Origin: Synechococcus sp. A10-1-5-1 | GTDB lineage: Bacteria; Cyanobacteriota; Cyanobacteriia; PCC-6307; Cyanobiaceae | Assembly (NCBI RefSeq): GCF_023115425.1 | Contig: NZ_CP096032.1 | Span: 930,001-994,000 of the forward strand | Length of the DNA: 64,000 nucleotides | Reading direction: 5' to 3' | Shown here: in pieces, positions 1 to 8,710 of the stretch | How the letters are laid out: the number at the start of each line of letters is the position of its first letter | Numbering within the stretch: the stretch's first letter is position 1 | Position numbers and translations under genes: made by a program | Notes under the pieces: model-generated | The model's database searches: none | Told to the model about the DNA's origin: nothing | What the model saw: the letters and a program-made list of their open reading frames with translations, nothing else

Positions 1-150
1 GACCTGCGGGCCTCCGCCGCCATGGTCCTGGCCGGCCTCGCCGCCGATGGAATCACCACGGTCCAAGGGCTGGAGTACCTCGATCGCGGCTACGCCGATT
101 TCGAGGGGAAGCTGAACGCGGTCGGCGCCTCGATCCGCCGACTCGGCTGA
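1..150 (+). CDS. murA: UDP-N-acetylglucosamine 1-carboxyvinyltransferase, C-terminal end (partial)
   Basis: Only the last 49 codons are in the window, open from base 1 to a TGA. The residues ([17 protein letters not shown], then [15 protein letters not shown]) match the conserved C-terminal end of MurA, which adds enolpyruvate to UDP-GlcNAc in the first committed cytoplasmic step of peptidoglycan synthesis. The DLR and the RGY/F-x-x-F stretch are hallmarks of the EPSP synthase/MurA fold. A tRNA-Leu follows after 29 bp on the same strand. Confidence 0.9.
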   Translation, partial: DLRASAAMVLAGLAADGITTVQGLEYLDRGYADFEGKLNAVGASIRRLG

Positions 151-179
151 TCCCCGCTGCCCTTTAGAGTCGCAAGCGC

Positions 180-261
180 GGGAGCGTGCCGGAATTGGTA
201 GACGGACTCGACTCAAAATCGAGCGCCTTCGGGCATGTGGGTTCAAGTCCCACCGCTCCTA
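180..261 (+). tRNA. tRNA-Leu (anticodon CAA)
   Basis: The cloverleaf folds by eye. Acceptor GGGAGCG (180-186) pairs with CGCTCCT (254-260), with one G-T pair. The anticodon stem CTCGA/TCGAG encloses loop CTCAAAA, giving anticodon CAA. A long variable arm follows, as expected for a class II tRNA. The T-arm is GTGGG TTCAAGT CCCAC (237-253). No CCA is encoded. An open frame running into argD passes through this gene, so the argD start must lie downstream of it. Confidence 0.93.
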
Positions 262-302
262 TTTCTCCCCCACCCACGACATCGCCGGCTGAGACGGCGG
301 TG

Positions 303-1517
303 ATGAACACCTACGGCCGCTTCCCCCTGGAGCTGGTTCGCGGCCGGGGTGTCTGGGTTTGGGATCAACAGGGTCGCCGCTACCTCGACGCCGTGGCCGG
401 CATCGCGGTCTGCACCCTGGGCCACAGCAGCCGCGCCATGCGCAAGGCGCTTGGTGGACAGTTGCGCAAGCTTCAACACGTCTCCAACCTCTATCGGATC
501 CCCGAGCAGGAGCAACTGGCCGGCTGGATTCGCGACAACAGCTGCGCCGACAGGGTCTTTTTCTGCAACTCAGGCGCTGAAGCCAACGAAGCGGCCATCA
601 AGCTCGCCCGCAAGCATGGTCATGTGGTGCGAGGCATCGACACCAGCAGCGAACGGGGCCCGCTGATCCTCACGGCCCATGCCAGCTTCCACGGCCGCAC
701 CCTTGCTGCGGTCACCGCGACCGGACAACCCAAGTACCACCAGGGCTTTGAGCCCATGGTGCAGGGGTTCCGCTACTTCCCTTACAACGACATCTCAGCC
801 TTTGAGGCGCTGCTGCATCGCTGCGAGGCCGCCGGTCCGCGCGTAGCGGCCGTCATGCTCGAGCCGCTGCAGGGAGAAGGGGGAGTCAATCCCGGGGATG
901 TGACCTTCTTCCAGCGGGTGCGCGACCTGTGTGATCAGTACAAAATCCTGCTGATCTTTGATGAGGTCCAGGTCGGCGTTGGCCGCACCGGACGGTTGTG
1001 GGGCTACCAAAAGCTCGGGGTTGAGCCCGATGCCTTCACCCTGGCCAAGGGTCTCGGCGGCGGGTTCCCCATCGGCGCCCTCTGCGTCAAAGCCCTGGCG
1101 GATCAGCTCAAGCCCGGTGAACATGCCAGCACCTTTGGCGGGAACCCCATGGCCTGCCGCGCTGGTCTGACGGTGGCCGCGGAACTGCATCGCCGCAACC
1201 TTCCGGCCCATGCCGAGCAGATGGGCGAGCTTCTGCAGCAGCTATTGCTGGAGCTCGCCAAGCACCATCCCCAATTGGTGAAAGGTGTTCGAGGCTGGGG
1301 ACTGCTGCAGGGCCTCGTCCTGCAAGCCGACGGCCCCAAGGCGATTGACGTGGTCAAAGCCGCCATGGACCAGGGCCTGCTGGTGGTACCCGCCGGCAGC
1401 GATGTGGTGCGTTTTGTCCCCCCCCTGACGATCCAACCGCGGCATCTGCGCCTAGCGGTCAAACGACTCGAGAAAGCTCTGCTGGCGTGTCCATCTCCGA
1501 CCCCTTCAGCGAGCTAA
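303..1517 (+). CDS. argD: Acetylornithine/N-succinyldiaminopimelate-type aminotransferase
   Basis: A class III PLP-dependent aminotransferase of about 404 residues. It converts N-acetylglutamate semialdehyde to N-acetylornithine in arginine synthesis. Visible landmarks are the glycine-rich NSGAEANEAAIKLAR PLP phosphate site, the IFDEVQVGVGRTG segment, and FTLAKGLGGGFPIGAL carrying the Schiff-base lysine. The start ATG at 303 was chosen because the open frame otherwise runs back through tRNA-Leu. A GTG lies directly before it. The 3' end overlaps folC by 31 bp, so the two are probably cotranscribed. A role in lysine synthesis through succinyl-DAP is possible for the family but is not shown here. 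Confidence 0.93.
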   Translation: MNTYGRFPLELVRGRGVWVWDQQGRRYLDAVAGIAVCTLGHSSRAMRKALGGQLRKLQHVSNLYRIPEQEQLAGWIRDNSCADRVFFCNSGAEANEAAIKLARKHGHVVRGIDTSSERGPLILTAHASFHGRTLAAVTATGQPKYHQGFEPMVQGFRYFPYNDISAFEALLHRCEAAGPRVAAVMLEPLQGEGGVNPGDVTFFQRVRDLCDQYKILLIFDEVQVGVGRTGRLWGYQKLGVEPDAFTLAKGLGGGFPIGALCVKALADQLKPGEHASTFGGNPMACRAGLTVAAELHRRNLPAHAEQMGELLQQLLLELAKHHPQLVKGVRGWGLLQGLVLQADGPKAIDVVKAAMDQGLLVVPAGSDVVRFVPPLTIQPRHLRLAVKRLEKALLACPSPTPSAS

Positions 1518-2686
1518 TTGCTCCCTTCAGCCGCCGGGGTGTGGATCTGGGGCTGAACCGAATCGAAGCAGCCCTCGCTGAACTGGGGCATCCAGAGCAG
1601 CGCTTCGTCGCCCTGCAGGTGGCTGGAACCAATGGCAAAGGGTCCATCGCCACGATGGTCGAGCGAATCGCTACCGCCGCCGGGGTGCGCTGCGGGCTGT
1701 ACACCTCCCCCCATCTCCTGAGTTGGTGTGAGCGAATCCGCCTTCCCAAGGGAACCATTGCAGAGGAAGAGCTGAAACGCCTTCTGCGACGGCTGCAGCC
1801 CGTGGCTTTACGCCACGACCTCACCCCCTTTGAACTGATCACCGTCTCTGCCTTTGTCGCGTTTGCTGAAGCCGAGGTGGAACTGGCCGTCCTTGAAGTG
1901 GGACTCGGCGGCCGGCTCGATGCCACAACGGTCCACCCGCGGCGAGACGTTCTGGCCTTCGCCAGCATCGGCCTGGACCACATCGAACACCTCGGCCCCA
2001 CCCTCGAGGCCATCGCCCAAGAAAAGGCTGCCGTCATGAATCCAGGGGCCATCGCCGTCAGCGGCCCCCAGGCCCCTGAGGTGACCGCGGTGCTTCAAGC
2101 GCAAGCAACGGCGCGAGATTGCGAGCTGCGCTGGAGAGATCCCCTCCCTGGCCAAGCTGATGGAGGCCCGGCCTTAGGACTCCATGGCGACCTGCAACGC
2201 AGCAATGCCGCCGTGGCGATCGCCGCAGCAGAAGCCCTGAGGGAGAAGGGCTGGGCCATCCCCGATGACGCCGTCCGCCGCGGCCTCCAGCAGGCCCGTT
2301 GGCCTGGTCGCCTCGAGCTCCGTCAGTTCCGCGGCCAGGCTCTGCTGATTGATGGGGCCCACAACCCCCCCGCCGCCGCGGCCCTACGCCAAGAACTCGA
2401 GCCCGCTCAGCGGCGCTGGTTGATCGGAATGCAACGGCACAAGGACGCCCCGGATCTACTGCGCCAACTGCTGGAACCCGGTGACCAGGTGCGCGTCGTC
2501 CCATTGCCAGAGCACGCCAGTTGGAGTGCTGATGAGCTGCGCCCAGAGCTCCCAGGCATCGAGGAAGGGGCCAACGAGCTGAGTGAAAACCTTGAGTGGC
2601 TTGTGCAATCGGAGGGGCTGCCGGTCGCCTGCGGTTCCCTTTATCTGGTGGCGGCACTCCTCCCACTGCTCGACCCGACAGACTGA
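1487..2686 (+). CDS. folC: Bifunctional folylpolyglutamate/dihydrofolate synthase
   Basis: A 399-residue Mur-ligase-fold enzyme that joins L-glutamate to dihydropteroate or folates in the cytoplasm. The P-loop reads AGTNGKGSIA near residue 46. The folate-ligase signature LEVGLGGRLDATT follows, with GLDHIEHLG and the C-terminal LIDGAHNPPAA motif. The start is a GTG inside the 3' end of argD, giving a 31-bp overlap. A start beyond the overlap would remove the conserved N-terminus. Length is normal for the family. The next gene begins 12 bp downstream. Confidence 0.92.
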   Translation: MSISDPFSELIAPFSRRGVDLGLNRIEAALAELGHPEQRFVALQVAGTNGKGSIATMVERIATAAGVRCGLYTSPHLLSWCERIRLPKGTIAEEELKRLLRRLQPVALRHDLTPFELITVSAFVAFAEAEVELAVLEVGLGGRLDATTVHPRRDVLAFASIGLDHIEHLGPTLEAIAQEKAAVMNPGAIAVSGPQAPEVTAVLQAQATARDCELRWRDPLPGQADGGPALGLHGDLQRSNAAVAIAAAEALREKGWAIPDDAVRRGLQQARWPGRLELRQFRGQALLIDGAHNPPAAAALRQELEPAQRRWLIGMQRHKDAPDLLRQLLEPGDQVRVVPLPEHASWSADELRPELPGIEEGANELSENLEWLVQSEGLPVACGSLYLVAALLPLLDPTD

Positions 2687-2698
2687 AGAGCCGGCCCC

Positions 2699-3235
2699 AT
2701 GACCGCCATGACCTACATCCGTCTCTTCAGTTGGCTGTGGGCAGTGGTGATGCTGCTGTCGGCTCCGGCCATGACCATGGCCCTCGACACCTCTGCTGGT
2801 GTGGGACTGCAAGATCGGGCGCTGTTTCAGGACACCGTCGACTACACCCTCACCAACCAAAGCGGAAAGGACTTCTCTGGTCAGCAACTGGCCAACACCT
2901 CCTTCGCAGGGGCCGTCGGCAAAGCCGCCAACTTCAGTGGGGCCGACCTCCATGGCGCGATCTTGACCCAGGGGGCCTTCCCCGAAGCCAACTTCAACGG
3001 CGCTGACCTCTCGGATGTGCTGCTGGATCGCACCGACATGAGCGGCACCGACTTGCGCAATGCCGTCCTGGTGGGGGTGATCGCCTCCGGCAGCACCTTC
3101 ACCGGCGCCCAGGTGGAGAACGCCGACTTCAGCGATGCCCTGCTTGATCGCGCCGATCAGCGCAGCCTCTGCATCAGCGCGTCTGGCACCAATCCCACCA
3201 CGGGAGTCGACACCCGGGCCAGCCTCGGCTGCTAA
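2699..3235 (+). CDS. Exported pentapeptide-repeat protein (thylakoid-lumen type)
   Basis: A 178-residue protein. Residues 1-29 form a signal peptide with a hydrophobic core (WLWAVVMLLSAPAMTMALD) and a likely AxA-type cleavage site. About eight pentapeptide units of A(D/N)LXX type follow (for example ANFSGADLHGA, ANFNGADLSDV, TDLRNAVLVG), which should fold as a right-handed quadrilateral beta-helix. The C-terminus carries two cysteines (RSLCISASG and SLGC). This layout resembles lumenal pentapeptide proteins of cyanobacteria and chloroplasts. Molecular function is unknown. Its stop abuts the stop of the convergent FAD oxidoreductase gene (4-bp overlap). Confidence 0.8.
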   Translation: MTAMTYIRLFSWLWAVVMLLSAPAMTMALDTSAGVGLQDRALFQDTVDYTLTNQSGKDFSGQQLANTSFAGAVGKAANFSGADLHGAILTQGAFPEANFNGADLSDVLLDRTDMSGTDLRNAVLVGVIASGSTFTGAQVENADFSDALLDRADQRSLCISASGTNPTTGVDTRASLGC

Positions 3236-4629
3236 GTCCAGCCGCGCAACTTGCCTGGATTCATCAGCCCCGCTGGGTCATAGGCCCGTTTGGCATCCAC
3301 CTGATCGGCATCCACCACCCCAAGGCCCCCGTCTTCAACGCTGATGACATGGGGGTTAAAGAGCAGGCAACCGAGCTCTCGGGCCTGATCGATCAGGTCC
3401 TGGAGAGCTCGGGTCCCACGCCACCGCACCAACGGGAGACAGGCGAAGCGCTGCCGGCCCTGGCTGCGGACCGCCTCCAGATGCCAGAGCAGATCGTCGC
3501 CCCAACGCTCCCTTAGGGCCTCAAGAGCCGGGGCCTCCGGCTGTGGCAACAGCAGCTGCAGATAGGTCCAACCGGGATCCTGGCTGCGCACATGCAGGGT
3601 CGTGTGGTTCCAGGTCAGCTCCCGCAGCGGAATTCCCCGGCTCTGCCCTTGGGGAGCGCTCCAGCTCAGCCGCCCCCCGAGCTCAAGCGTCCAGGACTCC
3701 AGGACGCTCGTGGCATCCGGCGCCGCCAGGAGCAACACCCGATGGCCTTCGCCCGTGGCGCCCGGGCAACCCTGGGGCCAAGGCAAGCGCGCAGCGACGG
3801 CGGCCTCCAGCAGACACAAGGCCTTCAACTCCAAGGCAGAGGCGGATAGCTGCTGGGCCGCAGCCAGGGCCGATGACCACTCGTCAAACTCCAGCACCCA
3901 CTGCCGCCAGGCCACCGCCGAAGCGGAGGCCATGGTCAAGGCCGTGAAGATCCCATTGGTCCCGTAGGCGTGGTTCAGGGGACGGGCGGCGCTGGCGTCC
4001 AGCTGCAGCAGCCGCGGCTCGGCCTCCAAGGTCACCATCTCCACCCCCAGCAGGTGCCCGGGGTCCCGCAGAAATCCCCAGCGCAGCGAACCAATGCCGC
4101 CGGATCCTCCCGCCACATAGCCGCCGAGGCTGGCGGTGCGCACCGTGCTCGGCAACAGACGCTGCTCCCGGCCATGGGCGAGCAACTGGCGATCGAGCTC
4201 CGCCAAGACAATCCCGGGTTCAGCAGTGAAGACCCCCGAGGTGGCATCAACCCCTCGCAGGCGGTTCAGGCCACTGGTCTCCAGCAGCAAGCCACCGGCC
4301 AAGGGAATGCACTGGCCGTAGTTCCCCGTCGCAGCACCCCGCACCGTCAGGCTGACCCCATGGCGGCTGCATGCCGCGGCCACCTGAAGCACCTGCTCAG
4401 GGGCATTCACCTGAACGCCGATCTGGGCGCGCAGACCACAGAGCAGGGGCTGAAGCACGGGCGAATACACAAATCCATCCGCCGCCAGGCTCTCCAGCTC
4501 CCCCGCACTCCGCAGCAAGGGCAATCCAGCGGCGCGAAGATCCGAGGCCAGGGCCTCGAGCTGGGCGGACGTCGCCGGATCAGGGAGGCCCGGGGGCAGG
4601 GAGCCCGGCAGGTCAGAGGTGCTCTGCAT
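3232..4629 (-). CDS. FAD-binding oxidoreductase, glycolate-oxidase/GlcD-like
   Basis: A 465-residue protein with an N-terminal PCMH-type FAD-binding domain (roughly residues 55-230). It shows APEQVLQVAAACSRHG, the diphosphate-binding stretch LAGGLLLETSGLNRLRG, GVFTAEPG, and SLGGYVAGGSGGIGSLRWG. The C-terminal NPHVISVEDGG and DPAGLMNPGKLRGW are typical of the VAO/GlcD family. A longer frame begins at 4740 inside the upstream gene. The ATG at 4629 was chosen because it forms a TGATG junction with the amidohydrolase stop. Last gene of a three-gene minus-strand operon. The substrate is unknown. Glycolate or D-lactate are family possibilities only. Confidence 0.8.
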   Translation of the reverse strand: MQSTSDLPGSLPPGLPDPATSAQLEALASDLRAAGLPLLRSAGELESLAADGFVYSPVLQPLLCGLRAQIGVQVNAPEQVLQVAAACSRHGVSLTVRGAATGNYGQCIPLAGGLLLETSGLNRLRGVDATSGVFTAEPGIVLAELDRQLLAHGREQRLLPSTVRTASLGGYVAGGSGGIGSLRWGFLRDPGHLLGVEMVTLEAEPRLLQLDASAARPLNHAYGTNGIFTALTMASASAVAWRQWVLEFDEWSSALAAAQQLSASALELKALCLLEAAVAARLPWPQGCPGATGEGHRVLLLAAPDATSVLESWTLELGGRLSWSAPQGQSRGIPLRELTWNHTTLHVRSQDPGWTYLQLLLPQPEAPALEALRERWGDDLLWHLEAVRSQGRQRFACLPLVRWRGTRALQDLIDQARELGCLLFNPHVISVEDGGLGVVDADQVDAKRAYDPAGLMNPGKLRGWT

Positions 4630-5906
4630 CAGACCAAATTGGCAAGCCGAGGATCGGGATGGGCCTGTTCCGGTGGCGGCAACCAACGGCCCTGTCGCAA
4701 CACCCGGCGCTGCGGGGACTGGGCCAGCAGTTCCGGCCAACTACCGGCGCTGGTCAGCAACAGATCCGCCGGTCCTCCGACCCGCAGCACCCCGTCCCAG
4801 GCCAACCCCAACAGGCGCGCAGGCGTTGTCGTGAACGGCATCAGGCCCTGGCGCTCCCAAGGGGGGGTGTGGGTGGCGCGAAAACTCAGACGCAGCAAAT
4901 CCAACGGGTCGAAGTCACCGCCGGGGTACCAGGGGTCCTGGACGTTGTCAGCCCCCAGCGCCACCGCGACCCCCTCCTGCTGCAACAGGCGCAGGGGGGC
5001 CAGGGGACGGAAACCAGAGCTCACGCTTTGCTCACGGCCCAACAACCAAAAGTTGGTGGTGGGCAAGGCCACAACAGCCACCCCCAGGCGCTGCAACCGG
5101 TGCGCCAGCGGCCGAGCTTGCCGCGCAGTCAGCAACCCCATGCTGCTGGCGTGACTGCACGTGATGGGCACCCCCGGGTGAAACCGTTCGAGCCGTTGAA
5201 CCAGAAGCTGGACCCCAGCGGCGGGGGCCTCGGAGGACTCGTCAATGTGCAGATCAATGCCGCAGCCCAGTTCTCCGGCCAACCGCAGCAGCACATCCAG
5301 GTCCGTCCCATCCCGGCCACTACTGGGGAATGGAGGTCCCAAGACACCACCGAGAAGCCCACCCGCGGCCGACACCCGCCGCGCCGACGCCAAACCCTCG
5401 CCCTGGCCCCAGAGGGGAAGCGGGGCCAGGGCGACCAACTGCAAGCGGATCCGATCCCTCCATCGCTCCTGAAGCTGCAGCAGGGCATCCCAGCTGGGCC
5501 GCGCGCAGGGGCCACCGCTGTCGATGTGACTACGCAGCCCCCGCAGGCCATAACGCCAGGCCTGATCCAGGGCCCTCTCGCCGCGCTGCAGGACCTGCTC
5601 AGCACTGCGCTCTTGCCCCTCCTGCATGTTCTGCTCCAGCGCCGCCTGCATCCGGCCGCTGTAGTTGGGAAAGTCCGGCCAACTGAAAGCCTTGTCGAGA
5701 TGGACATGGGGGTCCACCAAGGGGGTCAGCGCCAAGGGCAACCCTGGCTGGTTGCAAGGTTCGATCGATCGGAGCTGATCGCCCTGCCAGCGCAACTCGA
5801 CCGGCAGTAATCCCTGGGCATCGCCGCAGGGCAGATCTCTGCGCTCGGGATCCAGCAGGGCCCGCGGCACCAAACATTGCAGCCGCTGCTCGATGCCTAA
5901 ATCCAT
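4629..5906 (-). CDS. Amidohydrolase, cytosine-deaminase-like
   Basis: A metal-dependent hydrolase of about 425 residues. Metal-ligand motifs are visible in order: PHVHLDKAF (HxH), LRSHIDSG, DLHIDES, CSHASSM and GADNVQDPW, the set seen in the CodA/cytosine deaminase branch of the amidohydrolase superfamily. The C-terminus returns to the small beta domain (GPADLLLTSA). The ATG at 5906 gives no overlap with the upstream gene. Its stop overlaps the next start by one base (TGATG), so translation of the FAD oxidoreductase is probably coupled. The true substrate may be another cyclic amide or aminopyrimidine. Cytosine itself is unproven. Confidence 0.82.
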   Translation of the reverse strand: MDLGIEQRLQCLVPRALLDPERRDLPCGDAQGLLPVELRWQGDQLRSIEPCNQPGLPLALTPLVDPHVHLDKAFSWPDFPNYSGRMQAALEQNMQEGQERSAEQVLQRGERALDQAWRYGLRGLRSHIDSGGPCARPSWDALLQLQERWRDRIRLQLVALAPLPLWGQGEGLASARRVSAAGGLLGGVLGPPFPSSGRDGTDLDVLLRLAGELGCGIDLHIDESSEAPAAGVQLLVQRLERFHPGVPITCSHASSMGLLTARQARPLAHRLQRLGVAVVALPTTNFWLLGREQSVSSGFRPLAPLRLLQQEGVAVALGADNVQDPWYPGGDFDPLDLLRLSFRATHTPPWERQGLMPFTTTPARLLGLAWDGVLRVGGPADLLLTSAGSWPELLAQSPQRRVLRQGRWLPPPEQAHPDPRLANLV

Positions 5907-5917
5907 CCCGAATGCGA

Positions 5918-6343
5918 TCAACGCTGCGCCAAACCCGGCGCCGCTCCCTCTGAACTCTGAACCACCAAGAGTTGGCCAGCGCCCCCCAAGGTCACAGCGC
6001 GATAGCGGGGGATGGTGAGTCCCGGCAACAGGGTCTGGCCGCCCAACTCGGTCGTGTAGATGCTGAACAGACCGGCGTTGTATCGGCGGCTCGAAGCCGC
6101 CGCCAACTGACCCAACGCCGTGCGCTGACTCGCCACCAGCTGGGGGCAATCCTGAATCACCAAGCGTGCCAACAGAGGGAGTGATCCAGGAGCGCAGAGC
6201 TCGCGGGAAGCAGCCCGCACGAGTTGATCGCCAGCAAATGACTCGAAATCCTCTGTCCCGGGGTTCGTCACCGCCAAGGCCAGAACGGCGACACCAGCCG
6301 CCGCCGCCCAGGTCCAACGTCCATCACCCGCGGAGGCAGTCAT
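5918..6343 (-). CDS. DUF4359-type small membrane-anchored protein
   Basis: About 141 residues. The N-terminal segment has a hydrophobic stretch (WAAAAGVAVLALAVTNPG) that acts as an anchor or uncleaved signal. It is followed by the TNPGTEDFESFAGDQL pattern and paired cysteines (RELCAPG, IQDCPQL) that recall DUF4359 proteins of cyanobacteria. The start ATG at 6343 gives the usual short N-terminus. The open frame extends upstream without support. First gene of the minus-strand operon with the amidohydrolase, which starts 12 bp after its stop. Function unknown. Confidence 0.62.
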   Translation of the reverse strand: MTASAGDGRWTWAAAAGVAVLALAVTNPGTEDFESFAGDQLVRAASRELCAPGSLPLLARLVIQDCPQLVASQRTALGQLAAASSRRYNAGLFSIYTTELGGQTLLPGLTIPRYRAVTLGGAGQLLVVQSSEGAAPGLAQR

Positions 6344-6382
6344 CGATCGAGAACTGTTGCATTGGTAGGATTCGCACGCCCT

Positions 6383-6456
6383 GGCGGGCGTAGCCAAGTG
6401 GTTAAGGCACCGGGTTGTGGTCCCGGCATTCGGGGGTTCAAGTCCCCTCGCTCGCC
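6383..6456 (+). tRNA. tRNA-His (anticodon GTG)
   Basis: The acceptor stem GCGGGCG (6384-6390) pairs with CGCTCGC (6449-6455). The preceding G at 6383 faces the C at 6456, the extra G-1:C73 pair specific to tRNA-His. The anticodon stem CCGGG/CCCGG encloses loop TTGTGGT, giving anticodon GTG. The T-arm is GGGGG TTCAAGT CCCCT. A strong hairpin follows 8 bp later. Confidence 0.95.
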
Positions 6457-6463
6457 CCTTCCA

Positions 6464-6498
6464 GAATCCCCTGATTCTCTCTGAGGATCAGGGGATTC
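6464..6498. terminator. Strong hairpin between tRNA-His and the dgcN-like gene
   Basis: Twelve perfectly paired bases, GAATCCCCTGAT (6464-6475) with ATCAGGGGATTC (6487-6498). Four more pairs inside (one G-T) leave a 3-nt loop. There is no long T-tract on the plus side. It sits between a plus-strand tRNA and the 3' end of a minus-strand gene, so a bidirectional terminator or processing barrier is likely. Confidence 0.65.
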
Positions 6499-6523
6499 GC
6501 CCTATTTGGAGCAAAGTGCGGCA

Positions 6524-7585
6524 TTAGCCCAGGGCCTCCAGCAGCTCAAAGGGTCCTTGACGCACGGGATCCCAGACCGGCAAGCCTGTCAGCGCCTGCA
6601 AAGAAGAGCGTTCCTGCTCAGCCTGGTCCTCACTCAAGAGGGCAGTGTTCAGGCAGATCGCTCGCACCTTGGGACGCCATCCATCGGGGCGCGCCAAGGC
6701 GGCCAGGGCCTCATTGGCCGCAATCACCTCTGGCAACGGCGGAATTGCCACCAAAGCGGCACCGGGACGGGTGCGGACATGGGTCTGTCCGGCCCTGTGC
6801 ACCAACAGCAGGGCCGTGGGTTGGCTGCCGCGCATCAAAGGCAGGGTGGCCGTCGAGCCCGGATGACAGAGGGACCCTTGCCCTTCCACCAAAACCAAGG
6901 TGTCGGCCGTGGCCCCTTCAGCAGCCTTGAGCACCGCCGCTTCCACCGCACCGGCGGCGTAGTCGACGCGCACAGCATCCAGGGCCACACCTTGGCCACT
7001 GATCAAAATCCCTGCCTGGCCGGTGCCGACAAAGCGCACGTCCCGGCCCTGCTGCAGCCCGCAGTGCTGCAGTTCAAAGCAGGCGCTCATCTTGCCAACG
7101 GCCATATCTGAGCCGACCGCCAGCACACGCCGGCCGGGCAAGGCGGCGCAACGGGCTGTCGCCACCTCAAGATCCGCTGGCTCATGGCGCAGATCCCAAA
7201 TCCACTGGCCTGGAGCCAAGGGAATCGCCGCGAACTCCGGGTCATCCGCCAGGCGACTGTGCAAACCACTGGCCAGGCTCAGCCCAGCCCGCAGGGCCTG
7301 GACCACATCGCCCCGCATCTCCATGGGCAGCCGTCCACCGGAGGGCGCCAACCCAACCACCGCCACCTCGGGGCCGTAGGGCAATGCCGTCTCCAAATTC
7401 GCCAGCACGGGAACGGAGCGCTGAATCCCGGTGACCGCCTCGAGGGACTCCCCGGCGTGGTCCGGGTCCACCACCGCCACGATCGGACCGGAGCGATACC
7501 GGAGCATCGCCAACCCGGTTTTGCCAGAGAGGTTGTCGAGCCCGCCGTGCTGCAAAAGCACCACTGGACGCTCAGTCGACAGCAT
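6524..7585 (-). CDS. DUF1611 family protein, DgcN-like
   Basis: 353 residues. The N-terminal half is Rossmann-like (IVAVVDPDHAGES, VAVVGLAPSGGRLP). The C-terminal half carries a P-loop-like VLAVGSDMAVGKMSACFEL and later VEGQGSLCHPG, both typical of DUF1611. In other bacteria a DUF1611 protein, DgcN, works with the racemase DgcA in D-glutamate use by N-acetylation. Here the gene overlaps an epimerase-family gene by one base (TGATG), the same pairing, so a joint pathway is likely. Assignment of D-glutamate as substrate is inference. Confidence 0.78.
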   Translation of the reverse strand: MLSTERPVVLLQHGGLDNLSGKTGLAMLRYRSGPIVAVVDPDHAGESLEAVTGIQRSVPVLANLETALPYGPEVAVVGLAPSGGRLPMEMRGDVVQALRAGLSLASGLHSRLADDPEFAAIPLAPGQWIWDLRHEPADLEVATARCAALPGRRVLAVGSDMAVGKMSACFELQHCGLQQGRDVRFVGTGQAGILISGQGVALDAVRVDYAAGAVEAAVLKAAEGATADTLVLVEGQGSLCHPGSTATLPLMRGSQPTALLLVHRAGQTHVRTRPGAALVAIPPLPEVIAANEALAALARPDGWRPKVRAICLNTALLSEDQAEQERSSLQALTGLPVWDPVRQGPFELLEALG

Positions 7586-8640
7586 CAGCCCACCTCCTGG
7601 ACGCCCAGGCCCGGGCGATCCGCCGGAACGAGCCGATCCCCCTGGCGATCGGGCCCAGAGAAGGGGTCATCCACCAGGTTGAGGTGGCTATCGAGATCAG
7701 GCCACTGCACCAGGGGCAGCAGTTGAGCCGCACCACTATTCAGCAATCCGCCATCGGAATAGCAACCGAGCATCACCTTCAAACCCAAGCGATGGGCCGT
7801 GCGGGCCATGAGCAGGCCCTCGCTCAGACCACCGGATTTCACCAACTTGATGTTGATGCCATCCACATGGGGAGCCAGGCGCAGCAGATCGCTCAGGTCC
7901 CAGCAGCTCTCATCGGCCACCAGAGGAACGGACGCCAGTCCATGCAGCGCCGCAAATCCAGCCCGGTCGGCCTCGGGGTCCTCCAGGGGCGGCAAGGGCT
8001 GCTCCACCAACACCACGCCCTGATCCGCCAGCCAGGGGATCATCTGGTGGGCGCCCTCGAGGTCCCAGCCCCCATTGGCATCGATCTGCAGTTCATCGCC
8101 AGGACGTAGGGCCGCCTTCACCCCTTCCACCAACTGCCGGTCATGGGCCAGGCCATCGGGGGAGCCCAACTTCAGCTTTACCCGCGTAGCCGGCAGCTGC
8201 TGCCGCCAACGCTCCAGCCGCGCCAACACCGCCGCAAGCGATCCCAAACCCAGGGTGACGCTGGTGGCCACACAGGCCGCGGGATCCAAGCCCCAAAGCC
8301 GATGCAGCGGCTGTCCCAGGCGCTGTCCCCACCAGTCGTGCAGGGCCAGATCCAAACCGCAGCGGGCCGGTGGGCTCAGCCCAGCCAGTAGGGGCTCCAG
8401 GGCTTGCAGAGGCTGGGGCTCGAGGGAATCCAGCCGTGGCACCAGGGCCTCGAGTTCCGCTGCAACCGCGTTGGTCTCGTAGTGGCGGTGCCCCGTATCA
8501 AAGCCACCGGTCTCGCCGCGGCCGGTGATGCCGCCATGGTCCAGCTCCAGCAGCAGGTGCTCAACAGCAGAGGTCGTGCCGCGGCTGATGGCCAAGGGCA
8601 CCGCTTTGCTGAGGCGAAAACGGCTCAGACGGAGGCGCAT
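7585..8640 (-). CDS. Enolase-superfamily racemase/dipeptide epimerase, DgcA-like
   Basis: 351 residues of the mandelate racemase/muconate lactonizing group. The catalytic KxK appears in [12 protein letters not shown]. The metal ligands are D in [10 protein letters not shown] in [10 protein letters not shown] and D in VADESCWD. The second catalytic lysine is in NIKLVKSGG. This set is characteristic of L-Ala-D/L-Glu epimerases and of DgcA, the N-acetyl-D-glutamate racemase. It is coupled to the downstream DUF1611 gene by a one-base overlap. It is divergent from miaB with 70 bp between the start codons. A peptidoglycan-peptide recycling role is the alternative. Confidence 0.82.
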   Translation of the reverse strand: MRLRLSRFRLSKAVPLAISRGTTSAVEHLLLELDHGGITGRGETGGFDTGHRHYETNAVAAELEALVPRLDSLEPQPLQALEPLLAGLSPPARCGLDLALHDWWGQRLGQPLHRLWGLDPAACVATSVTLGLGSLAAVLARLERWRQQLPATRVKLKLGSPDGLAHDRQLVEGVKAALRPGDELQIDANGGWDLEGAHQMIPWLADQGVVLVEQPLPPLEDPEADRAGFAALHGLASVPLVADESCWDLSDLLRLAPHVDGINIKLVKSGGLSEGLLMARTAHRLGLKVMLGCYSDGGLLNSGAAQLLPLVQWPDLDSHLNLVDDPFSGPDRQGDRLVPADRPGLGVQEVG

Positions 8641-8710
8641 CGAGACACGGCTTCTCCTTCAAGCTGGCACGGATCGAACCGCCGCGCCGCCCATACCGGA
8701 AACTGGAGTC

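Noticed and set aside
186-302. N-terminal extension of argD through tRNA-Leu
   Set aside because: The 39 codons translate the tRNA gene and spacer. The conserved protein begins at MNTYGRF.
4371-5810. 479-codon plus-strand frame
   Set aside because: Antisense of the FAD oxidoreductase and amidohydrolase genes. Proline-, glutamine- and arginine-rich, without motifs.
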